A stretch of 6,181 nt of DNA from CAVPGH01 sp046726955 (lineage in GTDB: Bacteria > Acidobacteriota > Vicinamibacteria > Fen-336): assembly GCA_046726955.1 (NCBI GenBank), contig JBKPBQ010000551.1, positions 1 to 6,181 on the forward strand. The letters are read 5' to 3'. Shown piece by piece: positions 1-6,181 of this stretch (position 1 is its first letter; each line of letters opens with the position of its first letter). A program made the position numbers and the translations under genes. The notes below the pieces were generated by a model. The model searched no databases, was not told the origin of the DNA, and was given only the letters and a program-made list of their open reading frames with translations.

Positions 1-1
1 G

Positions 2-91
2 CCCACGCCCGCGCCGACTCCTGCTCCCTCGCCGAGAGCACCCGCCGCCCCCGCACCCCCGACACCGGCGCCGGCGAAGCTCCCGCCGACC
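2..91 (+). other. Pro/Ala/Thr-rich low-complexity linker of the barrel protein
   Basis: The first 30 visible codons encode almost only Pro, Ala and Thr, with runs such as PTPAPTPAP. This is most simply a flexible periplasmic linker between an upstream export signal and the start of the barrel. Its imperfect GC-rich repeats code in frame with the barrel, so I do not read it as an intergenic repeat. Whether another domain precedes it cannot be seen. Confidence 0.6.
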
Positions 92-1687
92 GCGCTTCCC
101 GACGCGGTCCCCCTGCCCGACCGCTGGTCGATCGAGTACCCGCCGAGTCCGCGCATCGTCCGCGGCCGGACGCTCGACCCCTACAACCAGAACGTCCTGA
201 AGGGCGACAAGCCGGTCATCGGAGACTCGGTGTTCCTCGTCCTCACTGGAGTGCTCGACAGCGGGCCCACCGAGTTCCGGCGGCTGCCGGTGGGGAGCGG
301 CGTCTCCACCGCGAACCCCGAGGAGATCGAGTTCTTCGGCAACGGCCGGCAGCTCTTCACGTCGCCGCGCGCGTCGGTGTCGATCGAGCTCTTCCGGGGC
401 CAGACCGCCTTCAAGCCGCGCACCTGGGCCTTGAAGGCCACGGGTGTCGCCAACCTGAACTACCTGAGCGTCGAGGAGCGGAACCTCGTGGACGTCGACG
501 TGCGCGAGGGCGAGAGCCGCCGCCGCCACGACATCGCACTCGAGGAAGCCTTCGCGGAGGCGAAGCTCCTGACGCTCTCGAGCCACTACGACTTCCTCTC
601 GCTCCGCGCGGGGATCCAGCCCTTCGTGTCGGATTTTCGCGGGCTCGTCTTCAACGACACGAACCTCGGGGCCCGCCTCTTCGGCAACGCCGCCAACAAC
701 CGCTGGCAGTACAACGCCGCCTGGTTCGAGCTGCTCGAGAAGGACACGAACAGCGAGCTCAACACGTTCGACCGCCGCGACCAGCGGGTCTTGATCGCGA
801 ACGTGTTCCGGCAGGACTTCCTCGCCCGCGGCTACACGATCTCACTCTCCTACCACGACAGCCGCGACGAGGCCACGATCCACTACGACCAGAACGGCTT
901 CCTCGTCCGCCCGGCCAAGATCGGCAGCGTCCGGCCCCACGAGGTGCGCTCGCACTACGCGGGCGTCGCAGGAGACGGCCACGTGGGCCGCCTCAACCTG
1001 TCGCACGCGCTCTACTACGCCTTCGGGCGCGACGAGGACAACCCGCTCGAAGGCCACGCGGTGGACATCCGGGCCCTCCTCGGGGCTGCCGAGCTGTCCG
1101 TCGACCGCGACTGGGCCCGCTTCAAGCTCACGGGCTTCTTCGCTTCCGGCGACGACGATCCTCGCGACGGCAAGGGGAACGGCTTCGACTCGATCTACGA
1201 CAACTCGAACTTCGCGGGAGGGCCCTTCAGCTTCTGGAGCCGCTCCGGCATCGCCCTCACCCAGACCGGCGTTCTCCTCAAGGCCCCGGGAAGCCTGCTG
1301 CCGAGCCTGCGAAGCAACAAGTTCGAGGGACAGGCGAGCTTCGTGAACCCGGGCGTCGTGCTCGGAGGAGTGGGGGTCGACCTCGAGCTCACGCCGAAGT
1401 GTAAGGCCGTGCTGAACGCCAACTACCTGCGCTTCCACCGTACGGGTTCGCTCGAGTTCCTCCTTTTCCAGCCCGGCATTCGCAAGGACATCGGCATCGA
1501 CCTCGGCGCGGGTGCGCTCTACCGGCCCCTCCTCAACGAGAACGTGGTGATCACGGCCGGCGCGACCGGCCTTCTCCCCGGCGGCGGGTTCGACGATATC
1601 TACTCGTCCGTCTGCGGGGCGCCGGGGTGCGGCGCCTCGAGCAAGAAGCTCTGGAACGCGTTCGTTCAGGTCAAGCTGACGTACTGA
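2..1687 (+). CDS. Outer-membrane beta-barrel protein, 5'-partial
   Basis: The reading frame is open from base 2, so the gene starts upstream; a GTG at 230 is in frame but cuts through a continuous domain and is not the likely start. 561 residues are visible. In order: a Pro/Ala/Thr-rich linker (about visible residues 1-42), a short block DPYNQNVLKGD (59-69), then a long region of alternating polar and hydrophobic strands rich in Tyr, Phe, Asn and Gly, typical of an outer-membrane barrel. The protein ends in the strand FVQVKLTY, with the terminal aromatic residue expected for insertion by the Bam machinery. A loop-like segment ASGDDDPRDGK (381-391) recalls alginate-export-type porins, a weak similarity from memory. 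CGAPGC lies just before the last strand. No heme or enzyme motif is present. The stop is 8 bases before the multiheme cytochrome gene, so the two probably share a transcript; a porin or cytochrome-holding role is inferred from this. Substrate unknown. Confidence 0.8.
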   Translation, partial: PTPAPTPAPSPRAPAAPAPPTPAPAKLPPTALPDAVPLPDRWSIEYPPSPRIVRGRTLDPYNQNVLKGDKPVIGDSVFLVLTGVLDSGPTEFRRLPVGSGVSTANPEEIEFFGNGRQLFTSPRASVSIELFRGQTAFKPRTWALKATGVANLNYLSVEERNLVDVDVREGESRRRHDIALEEAFAEAKLLTLSSHYDFLSLRAGIQPFVSDFRGLVFNDTNLGARLFGNAANNRWQYNAAWFELLEKDTNSELNTFDRRDQRVLIANVFRQDFLARGYTISLSYHDSRDEATIHYDQNGFLVRPAKIGSVRPHEVRSHYAGVAGDGHVGRLNLSHALYYAFGRDEDNPLEGHAVDIRALLGAAELSVDRDWARFKLTGFFASGDDDPRDGKGNGFDSIYDNSNFAGGPFSFWSRSGIALTQTGVLLKAPGSLLPSLRSNKFEGQASFVNPGVVLGGVGVDLELTPKCKAVLNANYLRFHRTGSLEFLLFQPGIRKDIGIDLGAGALYRPLLNENVVITAGATGLLPGGGFDDIYSSVCGAPGCGASSKKLWNAFVQVKLTY

Positions 1688-1690
1688 GGG
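1686..1690 (+). promoter_or_regulatory. Ribosome binding site of the decaheme cytochrome gene
   Basis: GAGGG overlaps the TGA stop of the barrel gene and sits 5 bases before the ATG at 1696. This Shine-Dalgarno match decides the start: the in-frame GTG at 1627 has no comparable site and would put about 23 charged residues before the signal peptide. The overlap of stop codon and binding site suggests translational coupling of the two genes. Confidence 0.75.
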
Positions 1691-1695
1691 ATCTC

Positions 1696-1785
1696 ATGGA
1701 TCGTCGCGCATTGCTCGTGGTCGTGGTGGTGGCGGGAGCGGTCTCCGCTCTCGTCGCGCGCCCTCCCGGGGGCCTGGCCCAGGCT
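1696..1785 (+). other. Sec signal peptide of the decaheme cytochrome
   Basis: Residues 1-30 begin MDRR, followed by a hydrophobic core rich in Val, Ala and Leu (about 5-21), and a region ending in A-Q-A that fits signal peptidase I (Ala at -3 and -1, cleavage after residue 30). There is no Cys at the cleavage site, so it does not look like a lipoprotein, and no Tat twin-arginine consensus. Export fits the need for heme c attachment in the periplasm. Confidence 0.8.
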
Positions 1786-4700
1786 CCGGCCTCGCCGTTG
1801 TCGACGCAGTCGCAGGAGGACGCGGACCGGAAGAGCGTCGGCTGCGTGACCTGCCACACGCAGAGCGACGCCAAGACGATGCACGCCTCGCCTTCCGTCC
1901 GCCTCGGGTGCACGGACTGCCACGGGGGCGACGCGCAGGTCAAGGCGGCGGGCACGAAGGGCTCGCGGGAGCACGAAGAGGCCCAGGCGAAGGCCCACGT
2001 CCTCCCGAAGAACAAGGAGATCTGGAGCAGCGCCGCCAACCCCGAGCGGTCCTACACCGCCCTCCTCGACGAGAGCCTCGACTTCGTGCGCTTCGTGAAC
2101 CCCGGCGACCTCCGGGCGGCGCCCACGACCTGCGCTCCCTGCCACCGCGAGGAGGTCCTTCACGTCTCGAAGAGCATGATGACGCACGGCGGGATGCTCT
2201 ACGGGGCGGCGCTCTACAACAACGGTGTCCTCCCCGGCAAGGACACGATCGTCGGCGAGAGCTACTCCCCCGACGGCCAGCCCCGGTCGCTCCTGACAGT
2301 TCCCGCGCCGAGCCCCGAGGAGACGCGCGACAAGGGTGTGCTCGCCCGGCTCGTGCCCTTCCCACGCTGGGAGCGCGGCCAGACCGGCAACCCCTTCCGC
2401 GTGTTCGAGCGCGGGGGCCGGCGTCGGCTCGAGGTGGGACTGCCCGACATCTTCGAAGAGCCGGGCAAGCCGGACAAGGGCCTGTCGCCGCGCGGTCCGG
2501 GAACCCTCAACCGCATCGACCCCGTCGTCCTCGGCGCCCAGAAGACGCGTCTCCTCGACCCCATGCTTTCGCTCCTGGGCACGAACGACCACCCGGGAGA
2601 CTACCGGTCGAGCGGGTGCAGCGCCTGCCACGTGGTCTACGCGAACGACCGCTCGAAGTCGAACTCGGGGCCCTATGCCGCCTTCGGCAACCGCGGGACG
2701 ACCGAGACCGTCGATCCCACGATCGCGAAGGACCAGCCCGGCCACGCGCTCAAGCACGCCTTCACGCGCTCCATCCCCAGCAGCCAGTGCATGACCTGCC
2801 ACATGCACCCGGGCACGAACATGGTCGCGACCTACCTCGGCTACACGTGGTGGGACAACGAGGTCGACGGGCAGATGATGTATCCGAAGGAAGGACGGAG
2901 GCTCGGCGAGGACGAGCGCGACGCGATCGAGCGCGCGAACCCCGAGGGCGCCGCGCTTCGCGGCCTCTGGTCCGACCGGAGCTTCCTCGCCGACGTCTCG
3001 ACCCTCAACCCCCAGCTCAAGAACACGCAGTTCGCGGACTTCCACGGCCACGGGTGGGTGTTCCGCGCGGTCTTCAATAAGGACCGCAAGGGCCGCCTCC
3101 TCGACGCCTCCGGCCAGACGGTGCGCGACGACGACCCCGACAAGTTCAGGAAGGCCGTCCACCTGAAGGACATCCACCTCGAGAAGGGCATGCACTGCGT
3201 CGACTGCCACTTCAAGCAGGACAGCCACGGCGACGGAAGGCTCTACGGCGAGCCGCGGGCCGGCGTCGAGATCGACTGTATCGACTGCCACGGCTCGATC
3301 ACGGCCGCCGCGACACTCGTGACGACCGGCCCCGCCTCGCCGGGCACCGACCTCACGACGCTCTCGACACCCTTCGGACAGCCCCGCTTCAGCAGCCGTC
3401 GAGGCAAGGTCACGCAGCGGAGCATGGTCACGGACGGCGTCGAGTGGGACGTCCCCCAGGTGCTCGACTCCATCACCCCCGGCAACCCGCGCTACTCCGA
3501 GAAGTCGCGTCTCGCGAAGACCCTGCAGCGCGACGGCGCGACGTGGGGCGATGCGGGGGTCGACCCGAAGGCCCTCGCCCACGCCAATTCCAGCATGACC
3601 TGCTACGCCTGCCACTCCGCGTGGACCACGAGCTGCTTCGGCTGCCACCTCTCGATGCGCGCGAACCAGAAGAAGCCGAACCTCCACAACGAGGGCGGAG
3701 AGAGCCGGAACTGGACGAGCTACAACTTCCAGACCCTGCGCGACGACATCTACCTCCTCGCCCGCGACGGCACGGTCACGAAGAACCGGATCGCGCCCGC
3801 GCGCTCCGCGTGCGCGGTCGTCGTCTCCTCGCAGAACCAGAACCGCGAGTGGATCTACTCCCAGCAGCAGACCGTGTCGTCCGGAGGCTTCGCGGGCACG
3901 GCTTTCTCCACGTACGTCCCCCACACCGTGCGCGGCCGGGAGACGCGCGGGTGCACGGACTGCCACCTGTCGAAGGCGGGGGACAACAACGCATGGATGG
4001 CTCAGCTCCTGATGCAGGGGACGGGCCTCGTGAACTTCATCGGCCGCTACGCCTACGTGGGCGAGGGGCACCACGGGTTCGAGGCGGTGGCGGTGACGGA
4101 GCGCGACGAGCCCCAGGCCGTGATCGGCAGCCGTCTCCACGAGCTCGCCTATCCCGAGGAGTTCCGCGCGCACAAGGCACGTGGCGGGCGTCTGCGGGAG
4201 GCCTACCACCACGGGGGAGACGTACTGTCGCTCCAGCTCCGCGGCGAGTACCTCTTCGCCGCCCAGAAGGACGGCCTTCGGATCTACGACGTGGCCCAGG
4301 TGGACCACAAGGGCTTCAGCGAGCGCATGGTCTCGGCCCCGGTATCGCCTCTCGGCCAGCGGCTCTACGTGAAGACGAGGGAGGCGACGTCCGTCGCCCT
4401 ACCCTCGACGATGACCATCGACCCCGCCCGCGCCGTCGACCCCGCGAACCAGGAAGGCCCCGTCCACTCGCTCTACGACTACGCCTACGTGACGGACCGC
4501 CAGGAGGGCCTCGTCGTCGTGGGCCCGCTCCACACGCTCCTCGACGGCGATCCCCGCAACAACTTCGTCCGCCGCGCGGCCGCCTCCGACGGAGGAGGAG
4601 CCCTCGCGGGAGCCACATCCATGGCCATCGCGGGGACGTTCGGCTACGTCACGACGCCGAAGGAGCTCGTCGTCGTCTCACTCGCCGACCCCGTCCGCCC

Positions 4701-5364
4701 GCAGGTGGCCGCGCGCCTTCCGTTCAACGGCCCGAGAGCGGTGGCCGTCCAGTTCCGCTACGCGTTCGTGATCGACCGCGACGGCCTCGCGGTCGTCGAC
4801 GTGACGAATCCCACGGCACCCCGGCTCGTGGAGGGTGCCCGCGTGCCCCTCAAGGACGCGCGCGGGATCTATGTCGCACGGACCTGGGCCTATGTCGCCG
4901 CGGGCCGGGACGGCCTCGCCCTCGTGGACGTCGAGAAGCCGGAGAGCCCGCGGCTCGACCGCACCTGGAATGCCGGAGGCGAGCTGAACGACGCGAACGA
5001 CGTGAAGGTGGGGATGACGAACGGGAGCGCCTTCGCGTACGTCGCGGACGGCGCGAACGGGCTGCGGGTGGTCCAGATCATCTCCGCCAACGACACGCCG
5101 GGCGCGTACGGCTTCAGCCCGACGCCCACCCCGCTGCTCGTGGCCACGTACCGTACGGAAGGTCCCGCCCTCGCTCTCTCGCGCGGTGTCGATCGGGATC
5201 GCGCGGTGGACGAGACGGGGAACCAGCTGGCCGTGTTCGGCCGGAGGGGGGCCCGCCCGCTGAACGCCGAGGAGCAGGGTCGGATGTTCCTTCGGTCCGG
5301 TCGGCCCTACCTCGTGGCCGAGGAACCGCCGTCGCGACCCGTCGAGCCGCCTCGGTCGCGATGA
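1696..5364 (+). CDS. Secreted decaheme c-type cytochrome with C-terminal LVIVD beta-propeller
   Basis: 1222 residues. A Sec signal peptide (1-30) is followed by ten CxxCH heme-attachment motifs whose first Cys is at residues 50, 72, 146, 308, 365, 501, 528, 636, 647 and 753. About 18 further His in this region could be distal heme ligands. The only Cys outside the motifs is Cys706, in a block SACAVVVSSQNQNREW. Residues about 852-1128 carry six LVIVD-like repeats (pattern Y-x-Y-V-x3-GL-x-V-V-D-V), expected to form a beta-propeller. A charged, Pro-rich tail ends the protein. Hemes are attached outside the cytoplasm, so it acts in the periplasm or at the cell surface. Role inferred: electron carrier or multiheme redox enzyme, between an outer-membrane barrel gene and a GMC flavoenzyme gene. 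I recall similar cytochrome-LVIVD fusions, usually annotated as hypothetical, but can name no characterised member. The start at 1696 is supported by its GAGGG site and the signal peptide. Reaction and partners are not proven. Confidence 0.9.
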   Translation: MDRRALLVVVVVAGAVSALVARPPGGLAQAPASPLSTQSQEDADRKSVGCVTCHTQSDAKTMHASPSVRLGCTDCHGGDAQVKAAGTKGSREHEEAQAKAHVLPKNKEIWSSAANPERSYTALLDESLDFVRFVNPGDLRAAPTTCAPCHREEVLHVSKSMMTHGGMLYGAALYNNGVLPGKDTIVGESYSPDGQPRSLLTVPAPSPEETRDKGVLARLVPFPRWERGQTGNPFRVFERGGRRRLEVGLPDIFEEPGKPDKGLSPRGPGTLNRIDPVVLGAQKTRLLDPMLSLLGTNDHPGDYRSSGCSACHVVYANDRSKSNSGPYAAFGNRGTTETVDPTIAKDQPGHALKHAFTRSIPSSQCMTCHMHPGTNMVATYLGYTWWDNEVDGQMMYPKEGRRLGEDERDAIERANPEGAALRGLWSDRSFLADVSTLNPQLKNTQFADFHGHGWVFRAVFNKDRKGRLLDASGQTVRDDDPDKFRKAVHLKDIHLEKGMHCVDCHFKQDSHGDGRLYGEPRAGVEIDCIDCHGSITAAATLVTTGPASPGTDLTTLSTPFGQPRFSSRRGKVTQRSMVTDGVEWDVPQVLDSITPGNPRYSEKSRLAKTLQRDGATWGDAGVDPKALAHANSSMTCYACHSAWTTSCFGCHLSMRANQKKPNLHNEGGESRNWTSYNFQTLRDDIYLLARDGTVTKNRIAPARSACAVVVSSQNQNREWIYSQQQTVSSGGFAGTAFSTYVPHTVRGRETRGCTDCHLSKAGDNNAWMAQLLMQGTGLVNFIGRYAYVGEGHHGFEAVAVTERDEPQAVIGSRLHELAYPEEFRAHKARGGRLREAYHHGGDVLSLQLRGEYLFAAQKDGLRIYDVAQVDHKGFSERMVSAPVSPLGQRLYVKTREATSVALPSTMTIDPARAVDPANQEGPVHSLYDYAYVTDRQEGLVVVGPLHTLLDGDPRNNFVRRAAASDGGGALAGATSMAIAGTFGYVTTPKELVVVSLADPVRPQVAARLPFNGPRAVAVQFRYAFVIDRDGLAVVDVTNPTAPRLVEGARVPLKDARGIYVARTWAYVAAGRDGLALVDVEKPESPRLDRTWNAGGELNDANDVKVGMTNGSAFAYVADGANGLRVVQIISANDTPGAYGFSPTPTPLLVATYRTEGPALALSRGVDRDRAVDETGNQLAVFGRRGARPLNAEEQGRMFLRSGRPYLVAEEPPSRPVEPPRSR
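1843..3966 (+). other. Ten-heme region (CxxCH motifs) of the cytochrome
   Basis: Motifs in order are CVTCH (1843), CTDCH (1909), CAPCH (2131), CSACH (2617), CMTCH (2788), CVDCH (3196), CIDCH (3277), CYACH (3601), CFGCH (3634) and CTDCH (3952). All are canonical with two residues between the Cys. Spacing is uneven: hemes 1-2, 6-7 and 8-9 are close pairs, with only six residues between motifs 8 and 9. By contrast, 162 residues separate the first Cys of motifs 3 and 4, and 136 separate motifs 5 and 6. Such uneven spacing is more like multiheme enzymes and outer-membrane cytochromes than like small periplasmic cytochromes with dense hemes. The long gaps probably fold as separate non-heme segments. 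Confidence 0.92.
4249..5079 (+). other. LVIVD-type beta-propeller repeats of the cytochrome
   Basis: Six related segments start at about residues 852 (YLFAAQKDGLRIYDV), 929 (YAYVTDRQEGLVVV), 982 (FGYVTTPKELVVVSL), 1022 (YAFVIDRDGLAVVDV), 1064 (WAYVAAGRDGLALVDV) and 1113 (FAYVADGANGLRVVQI). The pattern is aromatic-x-aromatic-Val, then a turn with Asp/Gly-Gly-Leu, then a hydrophobic strand often ending in Asp-Val and x-Pro. This is the LVIVD repeat, known from predicted surface and secreted beta-propellers. Repeats 3 to 6 are spaced 40-49 residues apart; the first two are further apart, so one blade may be hidden by insertions. The domain may bind a partner protein or a surface, or shape a substrate channel. 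Confidence 0.8.
5361..5364 (+). promoter_or_regulatory. ATGA stop/start overlap (translational coupling)
   Basis: The ATG of the oxidoreductase gene shares ATGA with the TGA stop of the cytochrome gene. No convincing Shine-Dalgarno sequence precedes it (GCCTCGGTCGCG), so translation probably depends on ribosomes ending the cytochrome gene. A second ATG follows directly at 5364 and could serve as the start instead, changing the protein by one residue. Confidence 0.65.
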
Positions 5365-6181
5365 TGGGCGAGACCCCATCCGACGTGATCGTCGTTGGCT
5401 CGGGCGCGAGCGGGGGCTGGGCGGCGAAGGTGCTCACGGAAGCCGGCCTGCGCGTGCTGATGCTCGAGGCCGGCCCCCACCGCGTTCCCGAGCGCGACTT
5501 TACCGAGCACGTCAAGAGCTACGAGGTCCCCTTCCGCGGCCGGGGCGACCACAAGAAGCTCCTCCGCGACCAGCCCGTGCAGAGCCTGTGCTACGCGTGC
5601 GACGAGTACAGCAGCCACTTCTTCGTGAACGACAACGAGAACCCCTACACGACGCCCGAAGGGAAGCCCTTCGCCTGGATCCGCGGCCGACAGGTGGGGG
5701 GCAAGACGTATTGCTGGGCCCGGGAGAGCTACCGCTTCAGCGACTACGAGCTCAAGGCCGCGAGTCGCGACGGCTACGGCCAGGACTGGCCGTTCGACTA
5801 CGCGGAGATCGCCCCCTACTACGACAAGGTCGAGTCCTTCATCGGCGTGAGCGGGAGCCGAGACGGCTTCCCGCAGTTCCCGGACGGGCGCTTCCTGCCC
5901 CCGATGAAGATGTCCTGCGGCGAGGTGATCGCGCAGAAGGTGATCGAGGCCCGCTTCCACCGCAAGCTCGTGATCGACCGGGTCGCGAACCTCACCGCCC
6001 CCCTCGACGGGCGTATTCCCTGCCACTACTGCGACGCCTGCCAGCGCGGCTGCTTCTCGCAGTCCTACTTCACCCGCCCCGCCTACACGATCGCGGCCGC
6101 GGCCGCGACGGGCCGGCTCGTTCTCCGCTCGGACGCGGTCGTGAGCCACGTGACCACCGTCGACCGGGGCCTGGCCACGGG
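5361..6181 (+). CDS. GMC-family FAD-dependent oxidoreductase with Cys cluster, 3'-partial
   Basis: 273 complete codons are visible with no stop before the window ends. The N-terminus has the FAD-binding Rossmann motif GSGASGG (13-19) and an acidic residue, Glu36, at the end of the second strand for the adenosine ribose. WIRGRQVGGKTYCWARESYR (106-125) matches the GMC region that contacts the flavin. CHYCDACQRGC supplies Cys221, 224, 227 and 231, like the cysteine-rich segment in gluconate/glucose dehydrogenase-type GMC large subunits, where an Fe-S cluster is known in FAD-glucose dehydrogenase. A further CYAC lies at 77-80. The substrate is probably a sugar, sugar acid or other alcohol; the C-terminal catalytic His pair lies outside the window. 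ATG 5361 (or ATG 5364) is the start: no ATG, GTG or TTG occurs in frame between 5223 and 5360. It overlaps the cytochrome stop as ATGA, suggesting coupling. No signal peptide is visible, so export, if any, would need a partner subunit with a Tat signal. Confidence 0.88.
   Translation, partial: MMGETPSDVIVVGSGASGGWAAKVLTEAGLRVLMLEAGPHRVPERDFTEHVKSYEVPFRGRGDHKKLLRDQPVQSLCYACDEYSSHFFVNDNENPYTTPEGKPFAWIRGRQVGGKTYCWARESYRFSDYELKAASRDGYGQDWPFDYAEIAPYYDKVESFIGVSGSRDGFPQFPDGRFLPPMKMSCGEVIAQKVIEARFHRKLVIDRVANLTAPLDGRIPCHYCDACQRGCFSQSYFTRPAYTIAAAAATGRLVLRSDAVVSHVTTVDRGLAT
6021..6053 (+). other. Cys-rich putative Fe-S cluster motif in the GMC oxidoreductase
   Basis: Residues 221-231 read CHYCDACQRGC (C-x2-C-x2-C-x3-C). 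Classical GMC enzymes such as glucose oxidase or choline dehydrogenase have no such motif, whereas the large subunits of bacterial FAD-glucose and gluconate dehydrogenase-type enzymes carry a cysteine-rich segment here. In FAD-glucose dehydrogenase it holds a 3Fe-4S cluster that passes electrons from flavin to a cytochrome c. Cluster binding here is inferred from the motif and the neighbouring cytochrome. Confidence 0.65.

Noticed and set aside
230..232. GTG as the start of the barrel gene
   Set aside because: The frame is open to the window edge and the upstream codons encode a coherent linker and polar block, so the real start is further upstream.
842..1438. Minus-strand open frame (198 codons) opposite the barrel gene
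   Set aside because: It is antisense to a continuous barrel coding sequence and its composition is that of a GC-bias shadow.
2..1687. MtrB/PioB-type barrel assignment
   Set aside because: The cytochrome neighbour makes it tempting, but I see no MtrB-specific motif, and the barrel's features look more like a general porin family. Profile search would be needed.
1627..1695. Upstream GTG start for the cytochrome gene
   Set aside because: It would add 23 charged residues before the signal peptide and overlap the barrel gene by 61 bases. The ATG at 1696 has a GAGGG site at proper distance and starts directly with a signal peptide.
1908..3080. Plus-strand open frame (390 codons) in another frame inside the cytochrome gene
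   Set aside because: The product is dominated by Arg, Pro, Gly and Ala with no domain, while the overlapping frame encodes heme motifs throughout.
1666..4308. Long minus-strand open frame (880 codons) opposite the cytochrome gene
   Set aside because: It lies antisense to a gene with ten CxxCH motifs and a signal peptide. Its translation is rich in Arg, Val, Ala and Glu with no recognisable domain. Long antisense frames are expected where GC-rich codon bias removes stop codons.
5307..6149. Minus-strand open frame (280 codons) opposite the oxidoreductase
   Set aside because: The plus strand has clear FAD-binding and GMC motifs. The antisense product is low-complexity Val/Ala/Glu/Arg sequence without domains.
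5361..6181. Choline dehydrogenase or glucose oxidase as a specific name for the GMC enzyme
   Set aside because: The four-Cys segment is not found in those enzymes, and the C-terminal substrate and catalytic region lies outside the window, so no specific substrate can be assigned.

Overview
The window is a GC-rich stretch of bacterial DNA that is almost entirely coding. It holds three consecutive genes, all on the + strand, packed like an operon (an 8-base gap, then a 4-base overlap). The first gene makes an outer-membrane beta-barrel, so the host is a diderm (Gram-negative-type) bacterium. The GC-rich codon use and the protein types resemble what I recall from Acidobacteriota and similar soil or sediment phyla, but that assignment is inference and nothing here (no rRNA or marker gene) proves it.

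Layout: (1) 2-1687, the 3' part of an outer-membrane beta-barrel gene whose start lies upstream of the window. A Pro/Ala/Thr-rich linker precedes the barrel, and the protein ends in an aromatic residue as barrel proteins do. (2) 1696-5364, a secreted protein of 1222 residues with ten CxxCH heme c motifs in its N-terminal two thirds and about six LVIVD-type beta-propeller repeats in its C-terminal third. (3) 5361-6181, the first 273 codons of a GMC-family FAD-dependent oxidoreductase with a four-cysteine cluster (C-x2-C-x2-C-x3-C). It runs off the end of the window.

Working model (inference): the GMC flavoenzyme oxidises a sugar, sugar acid or other alcohol outside the cytoplasm and passes electrons, possibly through an Fe-S cluster, to the decaheme cytochrome. 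The barrel may house the cytochrome, let it cross the outer membrane, or admit the substrate. This would be a dehydrogenase-cytochrome-outer-membrane module. The cytochrome could instead be an enzyme in its own right: the propeller fusion and one conserved-looking non-heme cysteine leave that open.

No RNA genes, mobile elements, CRISPR arrays, promoters or terminators were recognised, and no gene-free stretch exceeds 8 bases. The operon's promoter and terminator must lie outside the window.
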